Shown: one piece after another, positions 15,853-28,056 of the stretch | How the letters are laid out: every line of letters starts with the position of its first letter | Numbering within the stretch: the first letter of the stretch is position 1 | From: Deltaproteobacteria bacterium | Lineage (GTDB): Bacteria > Desulfobacterota > Deferrimicrobia > Deferrimicrobiales > Deferrimicrobiaceae | Direction of reading: 5' to 3' | Assembly: GCA_021824125.1 (NCBI GenBank) | Contig: JAKALO010000007.1 | Coordinates: forward strand, 1-44,922 | DNA: 44,922 nucleotides | Made by a program: the position numbers and the translations under genes | The notes under the pieces: model-generated | Database searches by the model: none | What the model was told of the DNA's origin: nothing | What the model saw: the letters and a program-made list of their open reading frames with translations, nothing else

Positions 15853-17249
15853 GCGTCCTCGTCACCTTCCTTGGGGGCGCGCGGGAGGTGACCGGATCCT
15901 GCATGCTCGTGCAGGCCCCCGGGGCCCGGTTCCTGGTCGACTGCGGGATGTTCCAGGGGGGCGAGGAGGCCGACCGGAAGAATTCGCGGCCGTTTCCCGC
16001 GGCCCTCTCCTCGATCGACTTCGTCTTGTCGACGCACGCCCACCTGGACCATTCGGGCCTTCTCCCGAAGATCGCGCGGGACGGCTTCCGCGGGCCGATC
16101 TACTCCACTTCGGCGACCGCCGATCTCCTGAAGGTGATGCTGCCGGACTCGGGCCACATCCAGGAGAGGGAGGCGGAATGGCAGACCCGGAGGGCCCTGC
16201 GGGCGGGAAGGCGCGACGGCCGGCCGCTCTACACGGAGGCGGACGCGCTGGCGGTTTTCCCGCTCCTGAAACCCGTCCCGTACGGGGAGGAAATCTCCCC
16301 GGCCCCGGGCATCCGCGTGCGATTCCTGGACGCGGGACACATCCTGGGGTCGGCGATCGTGTCGGTTGCGGTCCGCGACGACGGGAGGGAAAAAACGCTC
16401 GTCTTCAGCGGGGACCTGGGTCACCGGGGGCTCCCCATAGTCCGGGACCCGGCGACCGTCGAGCGGGCCGACGTCCTGGTGATGGAGTCCACCTACGGAA
16501 ACCGGCTGCACAAGGGGATGGGGGAAACGATCGAGGAGTTCCTCCACGCGCTGACGGACACCCTGCAGCGCAAGGGCGGCAACGTGATCATCCCGTCCTT
16601 CGCGGTCGGGCGCGCGCAGGACATCCTGTACCTGCTCGCCGATCTCACCCGGAAGGGGAGGATTTCCGGGCTCACCCTGTACATCGATTCGCCGCTGGCG
16701 GCGGAGGCCACGCGAATCACCCTGCGCCACCCGGAATGTTTCGACGAGGAGACGCGGAAGGTGCTGGAGTGGAGGGAGGAAAACCCGGAGGCGCTCCGGG
16801 TGGTCGCGACGGCGAACTCCCAGGAGTCCATGGCGCTCAACTCGATCCGGGGGGGCGCGATCATCCTTGCAGGGAGCGGTATGTGCACGGCCGGGAGGAT
16901 CAAGCACCACCTCAAGCACAACCTGTGGCGCAAGGAGTGCAGCGTCGTCATCGTGGGGTTCCAGGCCGAGGGGACCCTCGGCCGCCGCATAGTCGACGGC
17001 GCCCGGTGGGTCCGGATCTTCGGGGATGACATCGCCGTGGCGGCTGACATCTACACGATCGGAGGCCTTTCGGCTCACGCCGACCGGGACGGCCTGCTCG
17101 CCTGGGCCGGTAATTTCCGCGATCCACCGGCGAGGGTCTTCGTGGCGCACGGCGAGGAGTCGGTGTCGATCGGGTTCGCGCAGACGCTGCGGGACCGGTT
17201 GCGATGGAACGCCGAGGTACCGGATCCCGGACAACCTTTCGAGGTCTGA
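15849..17249 (+). CDS. MBL-fold beta-CASP ribonuclease/metallohydrolase
   Basis: STHAHLDHSGLLPK, FLDAGHILGSAIV, FSGDLGHRG, ESTYGNRLH, GSGMCTAGRIKHHLKHNLW; GTGA start/stop overlap with upstream gene. Confidence 0.93.
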   Translation: MSVLVTFLGGAREVTGSCMLVQAPGARFLVDCGMFQGGEEADRKNSRPFPAALSSIDFVLSTHAHLDHSGLLPKIARDGFRGPIYSTSATADLLKVMLPDSGHIQEREAEWQTRRALRAGRRDGRPLYTEADALAVFPLLKPVPYGEEISPAPGIRVRFLDAGHILGSAIVSVAVRDDGREKTLVFSGDLGHRGLPIVRDPATVERADVLVMESTYGNRLHKGMGETIEEFLHALTDTLQRKGGNVIIPSFAVGRAQDILYLLADLTRKGRISGLTLYIDSPLAAEATRITLRHPECFDEETRKVLEWREENPEALRVVATANSQESMALNSIRGGAIILAGSGMCTAGRIKHHLKHNLWRKECSVVIVGFQAEGTLGRRIVDGARWVRIFGDDIAVAADIYTIGGLSAHADRDGLLAWAGNFRDPPARVFVAHGEESVSIGFAQTLRDRLRWNAEVPDPGQPFEV

Positions 17250-17375
17250 ACACGTTGCGCGCCCGGCGGTGACTTCGTCGGCAACGTTGCGGAGCGCCGC
17301 CGGATGATGTTTACTATTGCGGGAAAAACTTCCTGTTGATGGTTTCGGCGGGACATCCGAATACGGGGGGCGTGC

Positions 17376-20576
<3,201 letters not shown>

Positions 20577-20628
20577 GCGGCATGCGTTCCCCTGCGGCTG
20601 CGCCGCGGAGCGAAAGGAGAGCGCCGGG

Positions 20629-21540
20629 ATGAGCCTTCTGGTCGTGGGATCGATGGCGTTCGACAGCATCAAGTCCCCCTTCGGGGCGGTGGAGAAGGTC
20701 ATCGGCGGCTCCGCCACCTACTTCTCCCTGGCGGCCAGTTACTTCGCCCCTGTACGCCTCGTCTCCGTGGTGGGGAAGGACTTCCCGGCGGGGGTGATCG
20801 ACATGCTCGCCGCGCGGTCCATCGACACGAGCGGCCTGCGGATCGCCGAGGGGGAAACCTTCCGATGGAAAGGGTATTACGAGTACGATCTTAACACCGC
20901 CCATACCCTCGAGACCGAGCTCAACGTCTTCAAGGACTTCGCTCCCGTCCTGCCGGATTCGTTCCGTGACAGCCCGTACGTGTTCCTGGGCAACATCGAC
21001 CCCCGCCTCCAGATGGACATCCTGAGGCAGGTCAGGAAGCCCAGGCTGGTCGCGCTCGACACGATGAACTACTGGATAGGGAACAGCCCGGGGCCTCTGC
21101 GCGAGGTGATCGGCAAGGTCGACATCGTGGTCTTCAACGAAGGGGAGATCCGGGAGATTTCCGGGGAGTACAACCTCGTCAAGGCTGCGCGCGTCGTTAT
21201 GGGATGGGGGCCGGGCCGGGTCGTGATCAAGCGGGGGGAATACGGTGTCCTGCACATATCGGACGGGACGATGTTCGCGGCGCCGGCCTATCCCCTCGAG
21301 ACGATCTTCGATCCGACCGGCGCGGGCGACAGTTTCGCGGGGGGGTTCATGGGGTACCTCGCGTCGCGGGCCGGGACGGAACTCTCGGACATGGATTACC
21401 GGCTGGCGACCATGTACGGAAGCGCCATAGCCTCCTTCACCGTCGAAGCGTTCAGCACGGAGCGGCTGCAGGGCCTGTCGAACGGGGACATAACAGAGCG
21501 GGTCGAATCCTTCCGGGCGCTTACCGAGTTCCAGGTATAG
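20629..21540 (+). CDS. PfkB family sugar/nucleoside kinase
   Basis: GGSATYFSLAASYFAPVRLVSVVGKDF; C-terminal DPTGAGDSFAGGFMGYLA signature. Confidence 0.92.
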   Translation: MSLLVVGSMAFDSIKSPFGAVEKVIGGSATYFSLAASYFAPVRLVSVVGKDFPAGVIDMLAARSIDTSGLRIAEGETFRWKGYYEYDLNTAHTLETELNVFKDFAPVLPDSFRDSPYVFLGNIDPRLQMDILRQVRKPRLVALDTMNYWIGNSPGPLREVIGKVDIVVFNEGEIREISGEYNLVKAARVVMGWGPGRVVIKRGEYGVLHISDGTMFAAPAYPLETIFDPTGAGDSFAGGFMGYLASRAGTELSDMDYRLATMYGSAIASFTVEAFSTERLQGLSNGDITERVESFRALTEFQV

Positions 21541-21661
21541 AAAGGCGTCGAAAACGAAATTGTAAGGCAAAATCACAAATCCGTTTTTTTCCGTTCGTCG
21601 CCCGGACATGGCCTGGGCGAAATAAATCCACATAAACAAGTAGTTAACAGTTTTATGGATA

Positions 21662-21677
21662 TGGCACGAAACTTGTT
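21662..21677 (+). promoter_or_regulatory. Candidate sigma54 promoter TGGCACG-N4-TTGTT
   Basis: tggcacgaaacttgtt; correct -24/-12 register; only the C of the -12 GC and neighbouring base deviate. Confidence 0.65.
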
Positions 21678-21686
21678 GGTTGTTAC

Positions 21687-21789
21687 CCGTGTCTAAAAAG
21701 AAAACGCTGATGAGCGTTCCCGGGAATCCCTCCTTCCGGGTTGAAGCAACGGCCCCGCGCCCCTCCTCGCGAGGCCGTTGTTTTTTTTT
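21687..21789 (+). ncRNA. Candidate sigma54-dependent small RNA with three hairpins and C/U-rich loops
   Basis: H1 AACGCT-GATG-AGCGTT (21703..21718); H2 CCCGG-GAATCCCTCCTT-CCGGG (21719..21740); H3 terminator CAACGGCC..GGCCGTTG (21747..21780) with loop CCCCTCCT, then T9; 12 nt after the -12 element. Confidence 0.6.
21747..21789 (+). terminator. Rho-independent terminator
   Basis: 8-bp perfect stem CAACGGCC/GGCCGTTG plus inner CGCG/CGCG, followed by nine T. Confidence 0.88.
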
Positions 21790-21994
21790 GTGCCAGGACC
21801 GTCCCGCCTTTTATGGTTTGGGTGAGGGCTTGGCAGAACCACAAAGGGATCGCGGTAATACGACCGGGATTGAGAAGCGCTCCTTTTTCCTTTGACCCGC
21901 GGGCTTCCCGGGGAATAGAATTTCGATAAAGGTTGCACGCGCATCCGCCGCCGTCCCGCCGTTCACCGGTTTTATCGGATTACAGGAGACAGGA

Positions 21995-24373
21995 ATGGCA
22001 GGCCTTTCCGGCGCATCAGGCTTGGCATGGCAGATCGCCGCCTCCGAAGCGGCCGCTTCACGTCACCCTTTCATCGAACGCGAGCACCTGCTGATAGGTC
22101 TCTGCAGCATCCACAAGGCCATCGGCCTGCTCCGGTTCTCCAAGCCCGGGACCTTGCCCATCGAGCATATCCGGGTCGACGCGGACCGGCTGGAGGGGAT
22201 TCTCGCGGAGCTGGGTATCTCCGCGTTGGCGTTCCGCCGCGGGGTACGCTCGAGGATTCGCCCCGGGCACGCGTACCACTCTTCGCCTGCGCTCCACAGG
22301 AGCGAGGCGTGCAAAAGGATCTTCGGCAGGGCGGAGGAGATCGCCGGCGGGGCGGGTTCCGAGGAGACCGGGCCGAACCACCTGCTCAAGGCCATCCTGG
22401 AGGACCCGGGCCCGATCATCACCTCCGTGCTCGTCGCGGCGGGGGTCACCCCCGAAGTGCTTCAACGGGAGCTCGCGTCCGGGAATACCGGGGAAAAGAA
22501 ACAGTCGTTGGGGCTGGAGGAGGGCGGGAGCGTCGCGACTTCCGGGGAACAACGCCCCACCGATACGCCCTTGCTGGACCGCTACGGCCGGGACATCACG
22601 AGGTCGGCCCGCGAACGGCGGCTGATGCCGTTCGTGGAATCGGATCGGACCCGCAACACGCTGCGCCAGCTCCTGAAGGTCCTGCTGATGCCCACAAAAA
22701 ACAACCCGGTGCTCGTCGGGGAGGCGGGTGTCGGCAAGACGGCGGTGGTCGAGGCGCTCGCGGAACGGATCGTCCTGGGACAGGACCGCTGGGTGCTCGG
22801 CGGGAAACGGCTCGTCGAGCTGTCGATGGCCGAGCTTGTGGCGGGGACCAAGTACCGGGGGGAATTCGAGGAGCGGTTGACCCGCCTGATCGAAGAGGTC
22901 CGTTCCCACCCCGAGGTGATCCTGTTCATAGACGAGTTCCACACGGTTATCGGGGCGGGACGCGCCGAGGGCGCTCCGATGGACGCCGGCAACATCATGA
23001 AGCCGTCGCTCGCCCGCGGCGAGCTTCGGTGCATCGGCGCGACGACGATCTCCGAGTACCGGCGCAGCGTGGAGAAGGACCCCGCCCTGGAGCGCCGTTT
23101 CCAGCAGATCCATGTCGTCGAACCCGGCCGGGACGAGACACTGGATATCCTGCTGGGCCTGCGCGCCCACCGGGAATCGCACTTCGGCGTCACGATCGAC
23201 GACGACGCGGTCTCCGCCGCGGTGGACCTCTCCATCCGGTTCGACCCGACGCACTTTCTGCCCGACAAGGCGATCGACCTGCTGGACCGTGCATGCGCCG
23301 AGTGCCGGCTGCCGCTGCTGTCCAGGGCCCTGGAGCCCGACAAAAGGGGTCCGATGGCGGTCGCCGTGGTCAAGCCCGAAGTCGTCGCCCACGTTGTCGC
23401 GGAGAAACTGGGGATCCCGCTGGAGGTCGTCCGCGGGGGGATGGGGGGAATGTCGGAGTCCCGCATACGCGGGCTCGAGGAGTACCTGAACCGGCACATC
23501 GTCGGTCAGGAGGCCGCCGTTTCCCGTGTGTGCCGCAGGCTGCTCCTGGCGCACGCCGGCCTTGGGGACCGTCGACGCCCCCTGGGCGTTTTCCTGTTCA
23601 TGGGCCCCTCGGGAGTCGGAAAGACCGAGCTGGCCCGACGGATGGCCGAATACCTTTTTTCCGACGACCGCGCCTTCATCCGGCTCGACATGTCCGAGTA
23701 CCAGGAGGACATGAGCGTCAGCCGCCTCGTGGGAACACCCCCGGGATACGTCGGGCACGAGGAGGGGGGACAGCTGACCGGACGTTTGCGGACGACGCCG
23801 TACGCGGTCGTCCTCTTCGACGAGATGGAGAAAGCGTCCCCTAGGGTCTACGACCTGTTCCTCCACCTGTTCGACGAAGGGAAGATCACCGACGGGCAGG
23901 GGCGGACGGCCGACGCCCGGAACGCGATCTTCGTCATGACCGGGAACATCCGCGTGAGGAAGGAGATGGGGTTCCTCGCGGGGGACCGCGCGGTGCTCGC
24001 CGACGGGGCGCTGGCGGAAGCGCGAAAGCGGTTCCGGACGGAGTTCCTCAACCGTATAGACGAGCAGATCGTCTTTCGCCCCCTGGTGCCGTCGGATGTC
24101 GGGAAGGTTCTCGACATCCACCTGTCGGAACTCGAGGAGCAGCTGCGCAACGTGCACGGGGTGGCGTTCCAGGTGGAGCCGGGAGCCAGGGAGTGGCTCG
24201 CCGTGGCCGGGTACAGCGAGGAATACGGCATCCGGGAACTGGGAAGAGTGATCGACCGCTTCGTCCGGGGGCCGATCGGCACGATGAGCGCGGACGGGGA
24301 GCTGGAGCAGCGGGCCGCCTCGGGACGGCCGCTGGTGCTTCGCCAATGGGCCGAAGGGATCCGCTTCGAATAG
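21995..24373 (+). CDS. ClpA-like double AAA+ Clp ATPase (no long middle domain)
   Basis: Clp N domain; VLVGEAGVGKTAVVEALAERIV and GPSGVGKTELARRMAEYLF Walker A motifs; D1-D2 linker lacks ClpB-type coiled coil. Confidence 0.9.
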   Translation: MAGLSGASGLAWQIAASEAAASRHPFIEREHLLIGLCSIHKAIGLLRFSKPGTLPIEHIRVDADRLEGILAELGISALAFRRGVRSRIRPGHAYHSSPALHRSEACKRIFGRAEEIAGGAGSEETGPNHLLKAILEDPGPIITSVLVAAGVTPEVLQRELASGNTGEKKQSLGLEEGGSVATSGEQRPTDTPLLDRYGRDITRSARERRLMPFVESDRTRNTLRQLLKVLLMPTKNNPVLVGEAGVGKTAVVEALAERIVLGQDRWVLGGKRLVELSMAELVAGTKYRGEFEERLTRLIEEVRSHPEVILFIDEFHTVIGAGRAEGAPMDAGNIMKPSLARGELRCIGATTISEYRRSVEKDPALERRFQQIHVVEPGRDETLDILLGLRAHRESHFGVTIDDDAVSAAVDLSIRFDPTHFLPDKAIDLLDRACAECRLPLLSRALEPDKRGPMAVAVVKPEVVAHVVAEKLGIPLEVVRGGMGGMSESRIRGLEEYLNRHIVGQEAAVSRVCRRLLLAHAGLGDRRRPLGVFLFMGPSGVGKTELARRMAEYLFSDDRAFIRLDMSEYQEDMSVSRLVGTPPGYVGHEEGGQLTGRLRTTPYAVVLFDEMEKASPRVYDLFLHLFDEGKITDGQGRTADARNAIFVMTGNIRVRKEMGFLAGDRAVLADGALAEARKRFRTEFLNRIDEQIVFRPLVPSDVGKVLDIHLSELEEQLRNVHGVAFQVEPGAREWLAVAGYSEEYGIRELGRVIDRFVRGPIGTMSADGELEQRAASGRPLVLRQWAEGIRFE

Positions 24374-24416
24374 CGCGACGCCTGCGGGCGGGTCGATCAC
24401 CCCTCGTCAGTAATCG

Positions 24417-26507
24417 TTAATAGAGGACCTTCCGAACGACGTTCTCGTTGACGTCGGTGAACCAGATCGTCCCGGAAGTCCCCGCGATCCCCGTGGGCGC
24501 GTTGAGCAGGGCCTGGGAGGCTTCGCCGTCCCGGGTCGTCGCGGCCAAAGGGTCTCCCACGAACGTGGTGACGGTGGCCGCGGTGGTGATCCTGCGGATC
24601 GCGTGGTTTCCGGTGTCGGCCAGGTAGAGGACCGAACCGACCGCCGCGATGCCGCGCGGGGATGAAAACCGCGCCGAAGTTCCGGAGCCGTCCGCGTACC
24701 CGGAAACGGCGGTCGGGGCATCGGCTCCCGCGATCGTCGTCACCGCCGCCGCGAGGGAGTTTACGACCTTGCGGACCGCGTGGTTCCCCGTGTCCGCGAC
24801 GTACAGGTTGCTCCCGATGACGGCGATCCCCTCCGGCGAATTGAACGACGCGGAGGTCCCCGTAGGGTTGTTGCCGAATCCCGCCGCGCCGGTCCCGGCG
24901 AGCGTCGTCACCACCCCGGTTGCCATCACGATCTTGCGGACCGCGTGGTTCCCCGTGTCCGCGACGAAGAGCGAGACGCCGTCGGACGCGATCCCTTTCG
25001 GCGTGTTGAACCGGGCCGCCGTTCCAGTCGCGTTGACCAGGCCCGGGGTCCCGGACGTGCTTCCGGCGAACGTGGTGACCGCCCCGGCGGAAGTCACCTT
25101 CCGGACCGCGTGGTTCCCGGTGTCGGCCACGTAGAAAACGCCGTCGACCTCCACGATGCCCTGGGGGTTGGTGAACCGCCCGGATGTCCCGGTCCCGTCC
25201 GCGAATCCGGACACCCCGGGATACCCCGCGATGGACGTTACCGTGCCTGCGGAGGTTATTTTCCGGATCGTGTGGTTGCCCGTATCCGCGACGAACACGT
25301 TGTCCCCCAGGCCTGCGGCGCCCGCGGGTGCGCGGAAACGGGCCGAAGTTCCCGAACCGTCGATCGTGCCGGCCTGCGGCGGGTTGCCGGCCAGGGTCGT
25401 CGCGACCCCCGCCACGGTCACCCTGCGGACCGCGTGGTTCTGCGTGTCGGCTACGTACAGGTAAGTCCCGTTCGTCCCTATCCCCTTCGGCCCGTTGAAC
25501 CGGGCCGCCGCACCGGCGCCGTCCACGTGCCCGGCGGCAAGTGCGCCGCCCGCGAGGGTGGTGACGAAAGCCGACGCGTCGATCCTGCGAAGGACCTGGT
25601 TCCCGGTGTCGGCGACGTACAGGTCGGTTCCGATCGCAGCAATAGACGAGGGGGAAAAGAACCTTGCGAGCGATCCGGTCACATTGTCCGTGAAATCCTG
25701 GACCCCGGCCGTCCCGGCAAACGTCGTCACATCGCCGACCGCGCCGGACGGGGTGATTTCCCGGATCGTGTGGTTCCCGGTGTCGGCGACATAGACGTAG
25801 GAGCCGAGGCAGGCGACCCCTTCGGGCGAGGAAAAGCTCGCGGCGGTCCCCACCCCGTTGCCTGCTCCGGCAGCGCCGGATCCCGCGTAGGTCGTGGTCG
25901 CTCCCGTGGAGGCCACCACCTTCCTGATCTTGTGGTTTCCCGTGTCCGCGACGTAAAGTGCGGACCCGGCAAGGTCCGTCGCGATTCCCCTTGGCGAGTT
26001 GAACCGGACGAGGGTCGCCGTCGTGTTGTCGGTCGATCCCGCGTTCCCGGCGCTCCCCGCCACCGTCGTGACCGCCCCGGAGGTCGACACGATCTTGCGT
26101 ACGGTGTGGTTCCCGGTGTCGCATACGTAGAGCGTGGTGCCGACGGCCGTGATGCCGCCCGGGGATTTGAAGCGCGCGGCGGAGCCCGTTCCGTCCGTCG
26201 AGCCGGAGGCGCCGAAACTCCCCGCCAGGGTGGTGACGGACCCCGTCGCCGTGTCGATCTTCCGTATGACGTGGTTGGTGTTGTCGGCGACGTAGAGGTT
26301 GGAGCCGATCGCGGCAACGCCCAGGGGAGAGGCGAAACGCACCGTTGCCCCGGTGCCGTCGAAGTATCCCGTTCCCCCCGCGGCGCCGGCGAGCGTTGCG
26401 ACCGATTCCGCCTTTTCGTCTTCGATGGTCCCGCATCCGCAGGATCCCGCGGCCAGGAAAGCCAGCAGGACCGCAGCCGCGCACGATCTGAAGGGAAAAT
26501 GCACCAT
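24417..26507 (-). CDS. NHL-repeat (TEIF/SMP-30-like propeller) lipoprotein-like exported protein
   Basis: About 12 repeats of SPxGIAxxGxxLYVADTGNHxIRKI; signal MVHFPFRSCAAAVLLAFLAAGSCGCG; listed ORF start at 26564 is upstream of the likely start. Confidence 0.88.
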   Translation of the reverse strand: MVHFPFRSCAAAVLLAFLAAGSCGCGTIEDEKAESVATLAGAAGGTGYFDGTGATVRFASPLGVAAIGSNLYVADNTNHVIRKIDTATGSVTTLAGSFGASGSTDGTGSAARFKSPGGITAVGTTLYVCDTGNHTVRKIVSTSGAVTTVAGSAGNAGSTDNTTATLVRFNSPRGIATDLAGSALYVADTGNHKIRKVVASTGATTTYAGSGAAGAGNGVGTAASFSSPEGVACLGSYVYVADTGNHTIREITPSGAVGDVTTFAGTAGVQDFTDNVTGSLARFFSPSSIAAIGTDLYVADTGNQVLRRIDASAFVTTLAGGALAAGHVDGAGAAARFNGPKGIGTNGTYLYVADTQNHAVRRVTVAGVATTLAGNPPQAGTIDGSGTSARFRAPAGAAGLGDNVFVADTGNHTIRKITSAGTVTSIAGYPGVSGFADGTGTSGRFTNPQGIVEVDGVFYVADTGNHAVRKVTSAGAVTTFAGSTSGTPGLVNATGTAARFNTPKGIASDGVSLFVADTGNHAVRKIVMATGVVTTLAGTGAAGFGNNPTGTSASFNSPEGIAVIGSNLYVADTGNHAVRKVVNSLAAAVTTIAGADAPTAVSGYADGSGTSARFSSPRGIAAVGSVLYLADTGNHAIRRITTAATVTTFVGDPLAATTRDGEASQALLNAPTGIAGTSGTIWFTDVNENVVRKVLY
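24430..26400 (-). repeat. About 12 tandem coding repeats of roughly 165 bp (NHL blades)
   Basis: Twelve occurrences of the VADTGNHxxRKI-type block. Confidence 0.85.
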
Positions 26508-26680
26508 GTCGCTCCTTCCCCGGACGCCTCGGTCCCCCGGCATTGTCCCTGCTATCTTATCCACTCCGTTATTGTACCTCCAGCGGTAAATCGATTATCG
26601 TTTGATGTGTGCAGGTCCGGACCCCGCGCCATGCGCGGACACGGGAAAACCCGGCAAGGGATTCCCATAAGGAGGGCGAG

Positions 26681-27100
26681 ATGAAGGAGACGTTGAAGGT
26701 CGGCCTGGAGCACACGCACAGGTATCGCGTCCCTGAGAACAAGACGGTTCCCCACCTCTACCCGGAAGCGAAGCCTTTCCAGGAGATGCCACGGGTTTTC
26801 GCGACGGGCTTCATGGTCGGGCTGATGGAGTGGGCGTGCATCGAGGCGATGGCCCCGCACATGGACACGGGCGAGGGGAGTGTCGGGACGCTCGTCAACA
26901 TAACGCACACGGCCGCGACGCCGCCCGGCATGGAGGTGACCGTGGTTGTCCGGTGCACCGGCGTGGAGGGTCGGCGCACCGTCTGGGAGATCGAGGCCAG
27001 GGACGAGGTCGAGGCGATCGGGAAGGGGACCCACGAGCGTTTCTCGGTCGACTTCGCCAAGTTCAACGCCCGCGTCGCGAAGAAGGCAGGCGGCGCCTAG
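26681..27100 (+). CDS. Thioesterase family protein (hot-dog, FlK-like)
   Basis: VGLEHTHRYRVPENKTVPHLYPE...FATGFMVGLMEWACIEAMAPHM...GTLVNITHTAATPPGMEVTV; SD AAGGAGGGCG. Confidence 0.88.
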   Translation: MKETLKVGLEHTHRYRVPENKTVPHLYPEAKPFQEMPRVFATGFMVGLMEWACIEAMAPHMDTGEGSVGTLVNITHTAATPPGMEVTVVVRCTGVEGRRTVWEIEARDEVEAIGKGTHERFSVDFAKFNARVAKKAGGA

Positions 27101-27247
27101 TCCCCGATTGCCGGAAGTCGCTGCGGTTTCCGGGGCTCACCCTTCGGCTGCGCCGCCTCGGAGGGGGGCTCCGCCGAACCATACGGTTGCGTGCGACTTC
27201 CGGCCGGAAGAATTTTCTTGCGCCGGCTTACCCGCGATCCGCATCTC

Positions 27248-27263
27248 TACCTACCGGTAGGTA
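27248..27263. promoter_or_regulatory. TetR-type operator copy 1 (perfect 16-bp palindrome)
   Basis: TACCTACCGGTAGGTA, immediately followed by a TATATT box. Confidence 0.75.
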
Positions 27264-27296
27264 TATTTTATTCTTGACATCGTAGCGAGGCTGTTG

Positions 27297-27312
27297 TACT
27301 TACCGGTAGGTA
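27297..27312. promoter_or_regulatory. TetR-type operator copy 2
   Basis: TACTTACCGGTAGGTA overlapping a TATAAT box (27311..27316); 49 bp centre to centre from copy 1. Confidence 0.75.
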
Positions 27313-27357
27313 TAATCGCACGTACGACTAAATCCCGCTGCGGGACGAGGAGGGAAA

Positions 27358-28056
27358 ATGGGAAACGAGCCCAGGGGGACGCACGACGCCGCGGTCCGCC
27401 GCAGGCTCCTCGTGAGCGCGACGGAGCTGTTCACCAGCAAAGGGTACGCGGGGACCACCGTCAGGGAGATCGTGGCGGCGGCGGGGGTGACCAAGCCGGC
27501 CCTATATTATTATTTCCGGAACAAGGAGGGGATCTACGTCGAGCTGATGCGGGAGGGTTTCGCGAGGTTCGATCTCCTCCTCGACGCCGTGCGGGTGGAA
27601 GAGGGTAGCGCCGCGCAGAAGATACACCGTTTCTGCGGGGAGGTCTTCGGCCTCTTCCGCGAACACATCGACGTTGCGCGGGTTATGTACGCCATCTATT
27701 ACGGCCCGCCGCAGGGCGCCCCGTTTTTCGATTTCGACGCCTACCATTTCAAGTTCCAGGATGCCGTCCGGGTTCTCGTGGAGGAAGGGATCCGGACGGG
27801 CGAGTTCAGGAAAGGAAACCCTGTGGACATGTCCTGGGCCCTCATCGGGGCGGTCAACGTCGCGATGGAGTCGCAGCTTTGCCACCCGGAGATCGGGCTC
27901 GACAAGGAGGGGCTCGCCCGGGTGCTGGACGTTATTTTCGCGGGGATCGCCGCGGAGATAGGGATGCCGAAAAAGGCCGCCGCCGGACGTCGCGGGAGGA
28001 TCGGCGGACAGGGTGCGCGCAGCCGGAATCGTTCCCGGAAGGAGGGAAGGCGATGA
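27358..28056 (+). CDS. TetR/AcrR family transcriptional regulator
   Basis: ATELFTSKGYAGTTVREIVAAAGVTKPALYYYFRNKEGIY. Confidence 0.96.
   Translation: MGNEPRGTHDAAVRRRLLVSATELFTSKGYAGTTVREIVAAAGVTKPALYYYFRNKEGIYVELMREGFARFDLLLDAVRVEEGSAAQKIHRFCGEVFGLFREHIDVARVMYAIYYGPPQGAPFFDFDAYHFKFQDAVRVLVEEGIRTGEFRKGNPVDMSWALIGAVNVAMESQLCHPEIGLDKEGLARVLDVIFAGIAAEIGMPKKAAAGRRGRIGGQGARSRNRSRKEGRR

Noticed and set aside
21680-21895. 71-aa ORF across the sRNA region
   Set aside because: Reads through a strong terminator and its T9 tract; no SD, no family resemblance.
27274-27302. TTGACA with 17-nt spacing as main tetR promoter
   Set aside because: The hexamer at the required -10 position is TACTTA, a poor match; the TATAAT at 27311 is not at canonical distance from this -35.
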